Notes: a model not told the origin generated them from the sequence alone. A stretch of 64,000 bases of DNA from an uncultured Algibacter sp. (GCA_947502405.1 CANMZT010000001.1:186001-250000), one strand, 5' to 3'. Counted from the stretch's first letter, positions 50,661-60,326 are shown. Numbers and translations are program-made.

Positions 50661-51611
50661 ATGACAGGACACGTTTATAAATCTACTGGAAGTTGGTATA
50701 CCGTAAAAACTGATTTGGGGCATACCTATGAGTGTCGTATTAAAGGTAAATTTCGTATTAAGGGTATTAAAAGTACTAACCCAATTGCTGTTGGTGATGT
50801 TGTAGATTTTGAGCTAGAAACCCATAATAATGAAGAAACAGGTGTTATTTATAAGATTCATGATAGGGTTAATTACATTGTTAGAAAATCGGTAAACTTA
50901 TCTAAACAAACGCATATTATAGCAGCTAATTTAGATCAGGTGTTTTTAATGATTACTATAGATAATCCCCCAACATTTTCCAGTTTTATTGATCGGTTTT
51001 TAGTTACTGCAGAGGCATATTCTATTAGAACTGTTTTACTCTTTAATAAGCTGGATACTTATGATGAAGAGACACTTAATGAGGTTAGATATTTAGCACA
51101 TGTATACCGACAAATTGGTTACGAATGTATCGGTGTTTCTGCCAAAACAGGAAAAAACATAGATAAGGTTAAGGCGCTTATGCATAATAAAACCAGTATG
51201 TTCTCTGGTCATTCAGGGGTTGGTAAATCTACTTTAGTAAACACCATAGAGCCTTCATTAAATATTAAAACAAAAGAAATTTCCATGCAACATAGTCAGG
51301 GGCAACACACCACAACTTTTGCTGAAATGTTCGATTTAAGCTTTGATGCGAAAATTATTGATACTCCCGGAATAAAAGGTTTTGGTGTTGTAGACATGGA
51401 TAAGGAAGAAGTAGGGGATTATTTTCCTGAAATTTTTAAGCTAAAACAAGATTGTAAATTTAATAATTGTTTGCATTTAAAAGAACCTAAATGTGCGGTT
51501 AAAACAGCCTTAGATAATGATGAAATTGCCTATTCACGATACAAAAGTTATATACAAATTTTAGAAGGTGAAGATGAGCATTACAGAACTGATATTTGGG
51601 ATAAAGAATGA
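50661..51611 (+). CDS. rsgA: Ribosome small-subunit-dependent GTPase A
   Basis: A 316-residue circularly permuted GTPase that assists maturation of the 30S subunit. An OB-fold at 1-65 precedes the GTPase domain, where the motif order is changed: FNKLDTYDEE, GVSAKTG, then GHSGVGKSTLVN (P-loop near 188) and DTPGIKGFG. The zinc finger C-terminus has CKFNNCLHLKEPKC. Its stop overlaps the dtd start by four bases (ATGA). Confidence 0.95.
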   Translation: MTGHVYKSTGSWYTVKTDLGHTYECRIKGKFRIKGIKSTNPIAVGDVVDFELETHNNEETGVIYKIHDRVNYIVRKSVNLSKQTHIIAANLDQVFLMITIDNPPTFSSFIDRFLVTAEAYSIRTVLLFNKLDTYDEETLNEVRYLAHVYRQIGYECIGVSAKTGKNIDKVKALMHNKTSMFSGHSGVGKSTLVNTIEPSLNIKTKEISMQHSQGQHTTTFAEMFDLSFDAKIIDTPGIKGFGVVDMDKEEVGDYFPEIFKLKQDCKFNNCLHLKEPKCAVKTALDNDEIAYSRYKSYIQILEGEDEHYRTDIWDKE

Positions 51612-52060
51612 AAGTAGTTATTCAAAGAGTGGCTAAGTCTAGTGTTACTATTGATGGTGAAAGAGTAGCGTCTATTGAAAACGGACTTTTAGTTTTACTA
51701 GGCATTATAAATAAAGATACTGAAGATGACATTAAATGGTTATCCAATAAAATTGTAAACCTTAGGATTTTTGGAGATGAAAATGGCATCATGAATAAAT
51801 CTTTGATTGGTGTAGATGGTGATATTATTGTGGTAAGTCAATTTACACTACATGCATTAACAAAAAAAGGGAACCGCCCAAGTTACATTCAAGCAGCAAA
51901 ACCAGATGTGGCTATTCCGTTATACGAAAGTTTTGTAAAGCAATTGGAAAATGATTTAGGTAAACCTGTACAAACTGGACGCTTTGGAGCTGATATGAAA
52001 GTAGATTTATTAAATGACGGACCAGTAACCATTATAATTGATACAAAAAACAAATTGTAA
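51608..52060 (+). CDS. dtd: D-aminoacyl-tRNA deacylase
   Basis: A 150-residue protein that hydrolyses D-amino acids mischarged on tRNA. VVIQRVAKSSVTIDG starts the fold, VSQFTLHALTKKGNRPSY is the Ser-Gln motif block near residue 77, and GRFGADMKVDLLNDGPVT is the C-terminal GP motif block. It overlaps rsgA at its start and the next gene by one base. Confidence 0.95.
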   Translation: MKVVIQRVAKSSVTIDGERVASIENGLLVLLGIINKDTEDDIKWLSNKIVNLRIFGDENGIMNKSLIGVDGDIIVVSQFTLHALTKKGNRPSYIQAAKPDVAIPLYESFVKQLENDLGKPVQTGRFGADMKVDLLNDGPVTIIIDTKNKL

Positions 52061-52575
52061 TGGCTTCATTATTTGGTCATGCCATTGTAGGTTTTACTAT
52101 ATCAAAAGTTATTGATAATAAAAAACTTAAGTGGTTGCTTATTGCTGCTATTGTGTCTACAATTTTGCCAGACTTTGATGTTGTTGGTTTTAAATTTGGT
52201 ATAAACTACAGTCATCCCTTGGGGCATCGTGGTTTTACCCATTCTATTAGTTTTGCCATTATTTGGGCTTTTATACTCACGTTTACTTTAGGTAGAAAAC
52301 ACAAGGTTATATGGTTTGTTGTTATTCTGCTATCTACAGTATCTCATGGTATTCTTGATGCTATGACTTCTGGAGGCGAAGGTGTTGGTTTTTTTATACC
52401 ATTTAACAACGATAGATTTTTCTTTTCTTTTAGAGAAATATTGGTTTCGCCCTTAGGAATTAAAAACTTTTTTTCCTCTTGGGGAATAAAAGTGCTTTTT
52501 AGCGAATTTAAATACATTGTACTACCTTGTTTCCTTATATTTCTTGTGCGATTTTTAACTAAAAAATTATATTAG
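52060..52575 (+). CDS. Inner-membrane metal-dependent hydrolase (YdjM family)
   Basis: A 171-residue protein with about four membrane segments. The family motifs are GHAIVGFTISK at the start, ILPDFDVVGF, HPLGHRGFTHSISFA around residue 57 (several His) and STVSHGILDAMTSGG near 94. The His/Asp motifs probably hold a metal in the membrane. The substrate is unknown. It overlaps the dtd stop by one base (TAATG). Confidence 0.85.
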   Translation: MASLFGHAIVGFTISKVIDNKKLKWLLIAAIVSTILPDFDVVGFKFGINYSHPLGHRGFTHSISFAIIWAFILTFTLGRKHKVIWFVVILLSTVSHGILDAMTSGGEGVGFFIPFNNDRFFFSFREILVSPLGIKNFFSSWGIKVLFSEFKYIVLPCFLIFLVRFLTKKLY

Positions 52576-52665
52576 CATTTTAGCTTAAAAAATGATTTAT
52601 CTCATAGAAATAGAAGTAGAGTTCATTTACTTTTAAACTTTCTATGTGGTTTTAAAGTATCAAAA

Positions 52666-54573
52666 ATGAATTTAAAGTACTGCCTAAACATTGTATTATT
52701 TCTTATCATAACAAATACATTCTCTCAACAAGAATTTAAAACGAGTTTCACTATTCCTGAAAATCTAACAGAGAATGCAAATGCAGTTGTAAGATATAGC
52801 CAAACCAATATTACTCTAGAAACTTACAGTGAAATGTATATCACGGAAAAAAGAATAATTACAGTGCTCAATAAATCGGGAGATGATGCAGTGAATGCCT
52901 TTGTTTATTATGATAATAATGTAAAAATAAAAGAATTAGAAGCCATCGTTTATAATGCTGCTGGAATTCAAATTAAAAAAATAAAGAAGAATGATTTTAA
53001 GGATGTTAGCGCTGTAGACGGTGGTACATTATATTCAGATTCTAGGGTTAAATATTTGGAATATACCCCAATTGGGTATCCCTATACTTTAGAGTTTACT
53101 TGCAAAACACTAAATAATAACACTGCGTTTATACGCCCATTTATGCCGCTTAATGAGTATTTTGTGAGTATTGAAAACAGTTCTTACCAAATTAATTACC
53201 CTGCTGATATTACTATAAGAACCAAGCATAAAAATTTCCAAACTTTTAATATAGAAAACGAAAAGGGCGAAGGTTTACTTAAATACACCGCAAAAAATAT
53301 TTTAGCCATTAAACCTGAAAAATATGCACCTGCATTTTTTGATATTGCTCCAAAAGTTTTATTGGCATCAAATGAGTTTGCTTTGGAGGGTGTGCATTCC
53401 CAAGTAACGAGTTGGAATGATTTCGGTAAATGGATGTATCAAGATTTAATAAAAAGCACACACGATTTGCCTGCAAGTACGGTGAGTATGATTCAAAATT
53501 TGGTAAAAGATGAACCGAATAACATTGAAAAGGCAAAAAAAATATATCAATACGTTCAAGATAAAACACGTTATATAAGCGTACAAGTTGGTATTGGAGG
53601 CTGGAAGCCTTTTAATGCTTCAGAGGTTGATAGATTGGGTTATGGTGACTGTAAAGGTTTGACAAATTACACTATGGCTTTATTGAAAGCAGTTGGAGTA
53701 GAATCAAACTACACAGTAGTTTATGCAGGAGAATCTCAAAGAAGCTTAGAGAAGGATTTTGCTGCAATGCAAGGGAATCACGTCATATTAAATATTCCTA
53801 CAGAAGATGACAATATTTGGTTGGAGTGTACAAGCCAAAAACTACCTTTTGGTTTTATTGGAGACTTTACTGATGATAGAGATGTTTTAGTAATTACCCC
53901 TGAAGGAGGAGAAATAAAGCATACAAAAAAATACCATGTTAATGAAAGCTCTCAAATTATATCAGGAAAATATAAGGTGTCAAATGAAGGGGCGATTAAT
54001 GCTGAAGTAAAAGTAAACTCAAAAGGGATTCAATACGATAATAAATATTGGTTAGAAACCGAAACTCAAAGGGATTTAGATAAGCATTATAAGAAACGTT
54101 GGCGTTATATAAATGGACTATCCATAAGTAGTATGGATATTGAAAATGATAAAAAGGATATCGAGTTTATTGAGCACGTTTCATTTGAAGCTCCTAATTA
54201 TACTAAAATAGTAGGAGACAGAATGTTGCTAACCATTAATGCATTCAATAGAAATACTCACGTGCCTGATCGTTACAGGAACAGAAAATTTCCGCTTAAA
54301 GTGAATAGAGGGTTTAAAGATGTTGATGAAGTTGAAATTGAAATTCCTTCAGATTATAAAGTAGAATCGATGCCTAAGAATAACCTCATAGAAAATAAAT
54401 TTGGAAGCTACAAAACTGAAGTTATTGTTAAAAGTGATAATACGCTTGTATACAAAAGGGAGTTTGTAATAAATGATGGAGAGTTTCCTAAAGAGGATTA
54501 TGAAGATTTTAGAGCATTTTATAAAATAGTATCAAAGCAAGATAATGCTAAAATTGCCTTGATTAAAAAGTAA
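52666..54573 (+). CDS. Exported DUF3857 and transglutaminase-like protein
   Basis: A 635-residue protein with a signal peptide (CLNIVLFLIITNTFSQ). Residues 45-230 match DUF3857. A transglutaminase-like domain lies near 280-395, with Cys in VDRLGYGDCKGLTNYTMALL and His in GNHVILNIPTEDDNIWLECTS. The last 200 residues match DUF3858. Cysteine-protease-like action on peptides or proteins in the periplasm is possible; the third catalytic Asp may be replaced by the Glu in WLECTS. No partner gene is evident. Confidence 0.82.
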   Translation: MNLKYCLNIVLFLIITNTFSQQEFKTSFTIPENLTENANAVVRYSQTNITLETYSEMYITEKRIITVLNKSGDDAVNAFVYYDNNVKIKELEAIVYNAAGIQIKKIKKNDFKDVSAVDGGTLYSDSRVKYLEYTPIGYPYTLEFTCKTLNNNTAFIRPFMPLNEYFVSIENSSYQINYPADITIRTKHKNFQTFNIENEKGEGLLKYTAKNILAIKPEKYAPAFFDIAPKVLLASNEFALEGVHSQVTSWNDFGKWMYQDLIKSTHDLPASTVSMIQNLVKDEPNNIEKAKKIYQYVQDKTRYISVQVGIGGWKPFNASEVDRLGYGDCKGLTNYTMALLKAVGVESNYTVVYAGESQRSLEKDFAAMQGNHVILNIPTEDDNIWLECTSQKLPFGFIGDFTDDRDVLVITPEGGEIKHTKKYHVNESSQIISGKYKVSNEGAINAEVKVNSKGIQYDNKYWLETETQRDLDKHYKKRWRYINGLSISSMDIENDKKDIEFIEHVSFEAPNYTKIVGDRMLLTINAFNRNTHVPDRYRNRKFPLKVNRGFKDVDEVEIEIPSDYKVESMPKNNLIENKFGSYKTEVIVKSDNTLVYKREFVINDGEFPKEDYEDFRAFYKIVSKQDNAKIALIKK

Positions 54574-54763
54574 TAAAATTATTTTTAATGCAAGTTACTA
54601 CTACTTAATATTTAAGTTAACCATTTTAAATATTATGTGCATACTTCCCTTTTTTGAAATAAAAACAATATAATTGTGGCAAATTATTATTCGATTTTGA
54701 AGCAATCTTATAATGAAATAGTTGCTAAAGAGATTGATTAGATATTACTAACACGCATATAAA

Positions 54764-55090
54764 ATGAACATTCAAAACGCCCAAAAAGAAGTAGATAATT
54801 GGATTAAAGAACACGGTGTTCGGTATTTTAACGAGCTTACAAATATGGCACAACTTACGGAAGAAGTAGGAGAGGTTGCTAGAATAATAGCTAGACGTTA
54901 TGGAGAACAAAGCGAAAAAGAGAGTGATAAAGATAAAGATTTAGGCGAGGAATTAGCCGATGTTATGTTTGTAGTTTTATGTTTAGCAAATCAAACAGGT
55001 GTAGACTTACAAAAAGCCTTTGACAAAAGAATGGATAAAAAAGGAAAACGAGACCACGATAGGCACCATAATAATGAAAAATTGAAATAA
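54764..55090 (+). CDS. MazG-like nucleotide pyrophosphohydrolase
   Basis: A 108-residue all-helical protein with the MazG metal-binding pattern: EEVGEVARIIARR around residues 30-42 and LGEELADVMFVVLCLANQ around 65-82 (two ExxE/ExxD pairs). Such enzymes hydrolyse nucleoside triphosphates, often non-canonical ones. It precedes aroA by 120 bases. Confidence 0.9.
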   Translation: MNIQNAQKEVDNWIKEHGVRYFNELTNMAQLTEEVGEVARIIARRYGEQSEKESDKDKDLGEELADVMFVVLCLANQTGVDLQKAFDKRMDKKGKRDHDRHHNNEKLK

Positions 55091-55173
55091 CTATTTTAGA
55101 ATAGTATGTCTACAATTTAGCTTAACTCCTGAAAAAAACATTAAATTACTTAGTATTAATCTCTATTATCAAG

Positions 55174-55181
55174 TAAATTTG
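55174..55181 (+). promoter_or_regulatory. -7 box of the aroA promoter
   Basis: TAAATTTG matches TAnnTTTG perfectly, 29 bases before the aroA ATG at 55211. A -33 TTG was not found at the expected place. Confidence 0.5.
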
Positions 55182-55210
55182 CAACTTCTTTAAATTCGAA
55201 TTTTAAGAAC

Positions 55211-56434
55211 ATGCAAGTTACTCTTCAAAAATCTGAAATAGCTAAACAATCATCTGTACAAATAACAGGGTCAAAAAGTGAGTCGAACAGACTGTTGTTA
55301 CTTCAAGCCTTGTACCCGGAGTTTAAACTCAAAAATGTGTCTAATTCTGATGATAGTAACTTGATGACAAATGCATTAAGTTCTGATTCAGAAGTAGTAG
55401 ATATTCATCATGCAGGAACAGCAATGCGTTTCTTAACTGCCTATTTTTCAATTCAAGAAGGTCGAGAAACTGTACTTACGGGTTCTAAACGAATGAAAGA
55501 GCGTCCAATTAAGATTTTAGTTGAAGCTTTACAAGAATTAGGGGCGCAAATTAGTTATGAGGAAAATGAAGGTTTTCCACCAATTAGAATTAAGGGAAAA
55601 AAACTTGTAAAAAATAGAGTGTCATTAAAGGCTAATGTAAGTAGTCAATACATTTCTGCTTTATTGCTTATAGGGTCTAAATTAGAAAACGGTATTGAAC
55701 TAAACCTTGAAGGTGAAATCACATCCATTCCTTATATCAAAATGACACTAAGCCTGTTAGATGAAATAGGAGTAGAATCAACATTTCAAAACAATACCAT
55801 AATAGTAAAACCTATAACCCAAAGCCCAAAGCCTAAAACTCTAACAGTAGAGTCTGATTGGTCCTCAGCATCCTATTATTTTAGTATTGCAGCGTTAAGT
55901 GCGGTTGGTACAGAAATTACTTTGGCGGCTTATAAACAGAATTCACTTCAAGGGGATTCTGTATTAGTTGATATTTACAAACATTTTGGAGTGTCTACTG
56001 TGTTTAATAAAAATACAATTACCTTAAAAAAGGAAAAATCAAATTTAGAGCCGTTGTCTCTAGATTTAAAAAATGCACCAGATATAGCGCAAACTATAGC
56101 TGTAACTTGTTTTGCCTTAGGTATACCATGTGATTTGATTGGTTTGCATACTCTAAAAATTAAGGAAACAGATAGGTTAGTAGCTTTAAAAACAGAAATT
56201 GAAAAGTTAGGTGGCGATGTTAAAATTACAGACAAGTCTTTACATTTAGCAGCTTCTAAAGATGTTAAGCCTATGGTTTCGATAGCTACTTATAATGATC
56301 ATAGAATGGCCATGGCATTTGCCCCATTAGCACTAAAAACACCAATAATTATTGAAGATGCTATGGTGGTTTCAAAATCATATCCAACCTTTTGGGAAGA
56401 TTTAAAGGCTATTGGTTTTGCCGTAAAAGCATAG
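55211..56434 (+). CDS. aroA: 3-phosphoshikimate 1-carboxyvinyltransferase (EPSP synthase)
   Basis: A 407-residue enzyme joining phosphoenolpyruvate to shikimate 3-phosphate. ITGSKSESNRLLLLQAL (residues 18-34) holds the conserved Lys and Arg, HHAGTAMRFLTAYF the phosphate-binding loop, DWSSASYYFSIAALS the second half motif, and KETDRLVALKTEIEKLGG with NDHRMAMAFAPL the C-terminal blocks. The segment ITQSPKPK around residue 204 is encoded by a short heptamer repeat (55821-55834), a small insertion in a loop. It stands alone. Confidence 0.95.
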   Translation: MQVTLQKSEIAKQSSVQITGSKSESNRLLLLQALYPEFKLKNVSNSDDSNLMTNALSSDSEVVDIHHAGTAMRFLTAYFSIQEGRETVLTGSKRMKERPIKILVEALQELGAQISYEENEGFPPIRIKGKKLVKNRVSLKANVSSQYISALLLIGSKLENGIELNLEGEITSIPYIKMTLSLLDEIGVESTFQNNTIIVKPITQSPKPKTLTVESDWSSASYYFSIAALSAVGTEITLAAYKQNSLQGDSVLVDIYKHFGVSTVFNKNTITLKKEKSNLEPLSLDLKNAPDIAQTIAVTCFALGIPCDLIGLHTLKIKETDRLVALKTEIEKLGGDVKITDKSLHLAASKDVKPMVSIATYNDHRMAMAFAPLALKTPIIIEDAMVVSKSYPTFWEDLKAIGFAVKA

Positions 56435-56493
56435 AGCTACAAACTGTATATGTAGTTTAAAATTTAGTTGTAAGCCAGTAATGAAAACGCTAT

Positions 56494-56650
56494 TTGCGTT
56501 AGGGATTGCAACGGCATCCTTTTTAAAATTTTCAAAATAATACTTTGATTTTGAAGCATATAGTTAGAGTGTATCTATTTTTATTTCCAGAAACCTAAAA
56601 GGTTTTAAAAAGATATAGTGGAAAGCCCGACCCTTGTGGTAACGCCCAAA
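56494..56650 (+). repeat. Dispersed intergenic repeat, copy 8, interrupted
   Basis: GCGTTAGGGATTGCAACGGC starts at 56496 and the right end AAGCCCGACCC...TAACGCCC closes at 56647. Between them, about 56519-56612, is roughly 90 bases of AT-rich sequence unlike any other copy, ending near an AAACCTAAAAGGTTT palindrome. It looks like a copy split by an insertion. Confidence 0.7.
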
Positions 56651-56696
56651 GTATTTAAAATTTTAAGGTTTTTTTCAATAATAATCTAGCATTTAC

Positions 56697-56728
56697 TTGA
56701 CAACCCCTATTCTCAGATTGTATATTTG
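56697..56728 (+). promoter_or_regulatory. Promoter of queA
   Basis: TTG at 56697-56699 and a perfect -7 box TATATTTG at 56721-56728, with 21 bases between, 66 bases before the ATG. Confidence 0.75.
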
Positions 56729-56794
56729 CAATCGTTTGTAAATTTCTAACTAATTATAAACGATTAAATAAATAATTTAATAAACTCATTTTAA

Positions 56795-57844
56795 ATGAAA
56801 TTATCACACTTCGGCTTCGAATTACCAGAAGAATTATTAGCAGAATATCCTGCTGAAAATAGAGATGAATCGCGTTTAATGGTGCTTAATAGAAAAGAGC
56901 AAACCATTGAACACAAAATGTTTAAAGATGTAATCGACTATTTTGATGAGGATGATGTTTTGGTACTTAACAATACTAAAGTATTTCCTGCAAGACTTTA
57001 CGGTAATAAAGAAAAAACAGGAGCTAGAATAGAGGTTTTTTTATTGAGAGAGTTAAACGAAGAGCAACGTTTATGGGATGTTTTGGTAGATCCTGCACGT
57101 AAAATTCGTATTGGAAACAAACTGTATTTTGGTGAAGATGAAACTTTGGTAGCAGAGGTTATTGATAATACTACATCAAGAGGGCGTACATTACGTTTTT
57201 TATATGATGGGTCTTACAGAGAATTTCGTATAAAGCTTAACGAGTTAGGAGAAACGCCACTGCCAAAATATATAAAAAGAGATGTAGAGCCTGATGATGA
57301 GCAGCGTTATCAAACCATTTATGCAAAAAACGAAGGTGCAGTAGCGGCTCCAACCGCAGGCCTTCACTTTTCAAGACATCTGCTAAAACGCTTAGAAATA
57401 AAAGGTGTTAATTTTGCAGAGGTTACGCTTCATGTTGGTTTAGGAACTTTTAATCCTGTAGAGGTAGAAGATTTGTCTAAGCACAAAATGGATAGCGAAG
57501 AGCTAACTATAGATGCAAAAGCTGTAGAAACTGTAAACAGAGCATTAAAAGAAAAAAGACGTGTTTGCGCCGTAGGTACTACTGCTGTTCGTGCTGTAGA
57601 AAGTGCGGTATCTTCAAGTGGTCAGTTAAATGAGTTTGAAGGATGGACCAATAAATTTATTTTCCCACCTTACGATTTTAGTATTCCAAACGCTATGATA
57701 ACCAATTTTCATACACCAAAATCTACGCTGTTAATGATGGTTTCTGCGTTTGCAGGACACGATTTTATTAAACGCGCTTACGATGAGGCTATTAAAGAAG
57801 GTTACAAATTCTATAGCTACGGCGATGCTATGTTAATCATATAA
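56795..57844 (+). CDS. queA: S-adenosylmethionine:tRNA ribosyltransferase-isomerase
   Basis: A 349-residue enzyme that adds the epoxycyclopentane ring of queuosine to tRNA using the ribosyl group of [27 protein letters not shown] starts the protein; [20 protein letters not shown], the [13 protein letters not shown] block near 190, and the [19 protein letters not shown] end are family signatures. It has its own promoter and terminator. Confidence 0.96.
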   Translation: MKLSHFGFELPEELLAEYPAENRDESRLMVLNRKEQTIEHKMFKDVIDYFDEDDVLVLNNTKVFPARLYGNKEKTGARIEVFLLRELNEEQRLWDVLVDPARKIRIGNKLYFGEDETLVAEVIDNTTSRGRTLRFLYDGSYREFRIKLNELGETPLPKYIKRDVEPDDEQRYQTIYAKNEGAVAAPTAGLHFSRHLLKRLEIKGVNFAEVTLHVGLGTFNPVEVEDLSKHKMDSEELTIDAKAVETVNRALKEKRRVCAVGTTAVRAVESAVSSSGQLNEFEGWTNKFIFPPYDFSIPNAMITNFHTPKSTLLMMVSAFAGHDFIKRAYDEAIKEGYKFYSYGDAMLII

Positions 57845-57862
57845 TATTGAGTATTTAATATC

Positions 57863-57890
57863 AAGAGCCTCTTTTTTAAGAGGCTTTTTT
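57863..57890. terminator. Rho-independent terminator after queA
   Basis: AAGAGCCTCTT and AAGAGGCTTTTTT pair around TTTT, with a terminal T-run, 19 bases after the queA stop. Confidence 0.88.
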
Positions 57891-57902
57891 ATTTCAATTA
57901 TT

Positions 57903-58012
57903 TGGGCGTTACCACAAGGGTCGGGCTTTTCACTAAAAGTCATCGCTTGTGTGCTAGGGCGCAAAAGCTGTGGGCTATCCGTTACTCCAGATAGTTATCG
58001 GGACTAATGCAA
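57903..58012 (-). repeat. Dispersed intergenic repeat, copy 9 (subtype A)
   Basis: Reverse orientation: GGGCGTTACCACAAGGGTCG at 57904, the subtype A block GCGCAAAAGCTGTGGGCT, and an altered right end near GGGACTAATGC. It is close to copy 1 read backwards (both have a GCGCAAAAGCTGTGGGC block). It lies between the queA terminator and rlmN. Confidence 0.75.
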
Positions 58013-58070
58013 AGGCTAACTTCAAATACAATTCAAAACATCCAAATTCGTAATTCGTAATCCGATTCAC

Positions 58071-58078
58071 TATTTTTG
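58071..58078 (+). promoter_or_regulatory. -7 box of the rlmN promoter (near-leaderless)
   Basis: TATTTTTG matches TAnnTTTG perfectly and ends eight bases before the rlmN ATG at 58087, predicting a transcript that starts at the start codon. Confidence 0.5.
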
Positions 58079-58086
58079 CAAAACTT

Positions 58087-59127
58087 ATGGCAACAAGTAA
58101 AAAAGACATACGCGCATTAACCAAAGAGCAGCTCAGAGATTTTTTTGTAAAACAAGGCGATAAAGCGTTCAGAGGAAATCAAGTTTACGAATGGTTGTGG
58201 CAAAAATCAGCACATACTTTTGAGGATATGACCAATATCTCAAAAGAAACACGCCAAATGTTACAAGATCATTTTGTGATTAACCATATTAAGGTTGATC
58301 AAATGCAGCGCAGTTCTGATGGGACCATAAAAAACGCAGTCCGATTGCATGATGATTTAATAGTAGAATCTGTCTTAATTCCAACAAAAACAAGAACCAC
58401 AGCCTGTGTTTCCAGTCAAGTAGGCTGTAGTTTAGATTGTAAGTTTTGTGCAACAGCACGATTAAAACGCATGCGAAACCTTAATCCAGATGAGATTTAC
58501 GACCAAGTTGTAGCCATAGATAACGAAAGCAGATTATATCATAACAGGCCATTAAGTAACATTGTATTTATGGGTATGGGAGAGCCACTCATGAACTATA
58601 ACAACGTAATAAAAGCTATAGATAAAATTACATCAGAAGACGGTTTAGGCATGTCTCCAAAACGAATTGTGGTTTCAACCTCAGGTGTGCCTAAGATGAT
58701 AAAAAAAATGGCAGATGACGAGGTTAAGTTTAAACTAGCCGTGTCTTTACATTCAGCAATTGATGAGGTAAGAACATCCATTATGCCATTTAACGCAACC
58801 TTTCCGCTTATCGATTTAAGAGAAGCGCTTAAATACTGGTATGCAAAAACAAAAAACAGAATTACTTACGAGTATGTAGTTTGGGATGGGATTAACGATA
58901 AGAAAAAAGATGTTGATGCACTTGTTGAGTTTTGCAAGTTTGCACCAAGTAAAGTTAACCTTATCGAATATAATCCAATTGATGATGGTGAGTTTCAACA
59001 AGCGAGTTCTAGAGCCTTAGATATGTATGTAAAAGTATTAGAGGATAATAATATAACAGTAACAGTAAGACGAAGCAGAGGGAAAGATATTGATGCTGCA
59101 TGTGGGCAATTAGCGAACAAAAGCTAG
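58087..59127 (+). CDS. rlmN: 23S rRNA (adenine2503-C2)-methyltransferase
   Basis: A 346-residue radical-SAM enzyme that methylates A2503 of 23S rRNA (and A37 of some tRNAs). The cluster motif CxxxCxxC is in GCSLDCKFCATARLKRM near residue 117. GMGEPLMNYNNV and VSTSGVPKMIKKM follow, and the methyl-carrying Cys near the C-terminus lies in DIDAACGQLAN. An N-terminal helical domain occupies 1-95. Confidence 0.96.
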   Translation: MATSKKDIRALTKEQLRDFFVKQGDKAFRGNQVYEWLWQKSAHTFEDMTNISKETRQMLQDHFVINHIKVDQMQRSSDGTIKNAVRLHDDLIVESVLIPTKTRTTACVSSQVGCSLDCKFCATARLKRMRNLNPDEIYDQVVAIDNESRLYHNRPLSNIVFMGMGEPLMNYNNVIKAIDKITSEDGLGMSPKRIVVSTSGVPKMIKKMADDEVKFKLAVSLHSAIDEVRTSIMPFNATFPLIDLREALKYWYAKTKNRITYEYVVWDGINDKKKDVDALVEFCKFAPSKVNLIEYNPIDDGEFQQASSRALDMYVKVLEDNNITVTVRRSRGKDIDAACGQLANKS

Positions 59128-59182
59128 TACGTACACTTTACAATTACCATAAAAGAAGGAATTCATTTATCCATTTAAGTCT

Positions 59183-59190
59183 TATCTTTG
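59183..59190 (+). promoter_or_regulatory. -7 box upstream of the polyprenyl synthetase
   Basis: TATCTTTG matches TAnnTTTG perfectly, 20 bases before the proposed TTG start at 59211, predicting a short leader of about 14 bases. Confidence 0.5.
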
Positions 59191-59210
59191 CATTTCTTTA
59201 AGTCAATCAC

Positions 59211-60188
59211 TTGAAAGTAGTAGAACAAATAAAGCAGCCCATAGGTTATGAAATGGATCTTTTCGAACAAAAGTTCCAACTTTCCATGTCTAGTAAAGTG
59301 GCTTTATTAAATAGGATTACGCATTATATTGTAAACCGTAAAGGGAAACAAATGCGTCCTATGTTTGTGTTTCTAGTTTCTAAAATGGTTTCCAATGGGG
59401 AAGTGAGCGAGCGTACTTATAGAGGTGCATCTGTTATCGAGTTAATTCATACAGCAACTTTAGTGCATGATGATGTGGTAGATGATAGTAACCGCAGAAG
59501 AGGTTTTTTCTCAGTAAATGCGCTTTGGAAAAATAAAATAGCTGTTTTAATTGGCGACTTTCTACTCTCAAAAGGATTATTACTATCTATTGATAATAAC
59601 GACTTCGATTTACTAAAAATCATATCCATTGCCGTTAGGGAAATGAGCGAAGGAGAACTTCTTCAAATAGAAAAAGCTCGCAAACTAGATATAACTGAAG
59701 AGGTTTACTACGAGATTATCAGGCAAAAAACAGCAACCCTAATTGCTGCTTGTTGTAGTTTAGGAGCAGCATCAGTAAAGCCACAATCTCAGCATGTTGA
59801 AACCATGCGTAAATTTGGAGAACTCATAGGTATGGCATTTCAAATAAAAGATGATTTATTTGATTACGGAGATACTCAAATTGGTAAGCCAACAGGAATC
59901 GATATTAAAGAGCAAAAAATGACTTTACCTTTAATTTATGCGCTTAATAATGCTAATAAAAAGGATAAAAAGTGGCTTATTAATTCGGTAAAAAACCACA
60001 ATAAAAACGCTAAACGCGTTAAAGAAGTTATTGCTTATGTTAAAGATAATGGTGGTTTAGATTACGCAATTTCTAAAATGAAAGCATTTCAAGAAGAAGC
60101 ACTTCAATTACTTGAAAACTACCCAGAATCAGACTATAAAAATTCACTAAAACTTATGGTGAATTATGTGATTGATAGAAAAAAGTAA
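59211..60188 (+). CDS. Polyprenyl diphosphate synthase
   Basis: A 325-residue trans-prenyltransferase. The first Asp-rich motif is HDDVVDDSNRRRG around residues 83-95, the second is KDDLFDYGD near 218, and GKQMRPMFVFLVSKM is the conserved Arg block. It makes the long prenyl chain of quinones or a lipid carrier. The start is taken at TTG 59211, which keeps the MKVVEQIKQP N-terminus; the next ATG is 13 codons inside (59250). Confidence 0.92.
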   Translation: MKVVEQIKQPIGYEMDLFEQKFQLSMSSKVALLNRITHYIVNRKGKQMRPMFVFLVSKMVSNGEVSERTYRGASVIELIHTATLVHDDVVDDSNRRRGFFSVNALWKNKIAVLIGDFLLSKGLLLSIDNNDFDLLKIISIAVREMSEGELLQIEKARKLDITEEVYYEIIRQKTATLIAACCSLGAASVKPQSQHVETMRKFGELIGMAFQIKDDLFDYGDTQIGKPTGIDIKEQKMTLPLIYALNNANKKDKKWLINSVKNHNKNAKRVKEVIAYVKDNGGLDYAISKMKAFQEEALQLLENYPESDYKNSLKLMVNYVIDRKK

Positions 60189-60326
60189 TTGTTTTTATCT
60201 ATAGGTATTGTTGTGTATAGATTCAATTCTTTGTGCTTAACATAATCTTTATTATTCTTGATTAAGGTCTAAATTTTGTGAATTGAATAGATTTAAGTCT
60301 TAATTGTTAGGCCAAAATATAGTATG

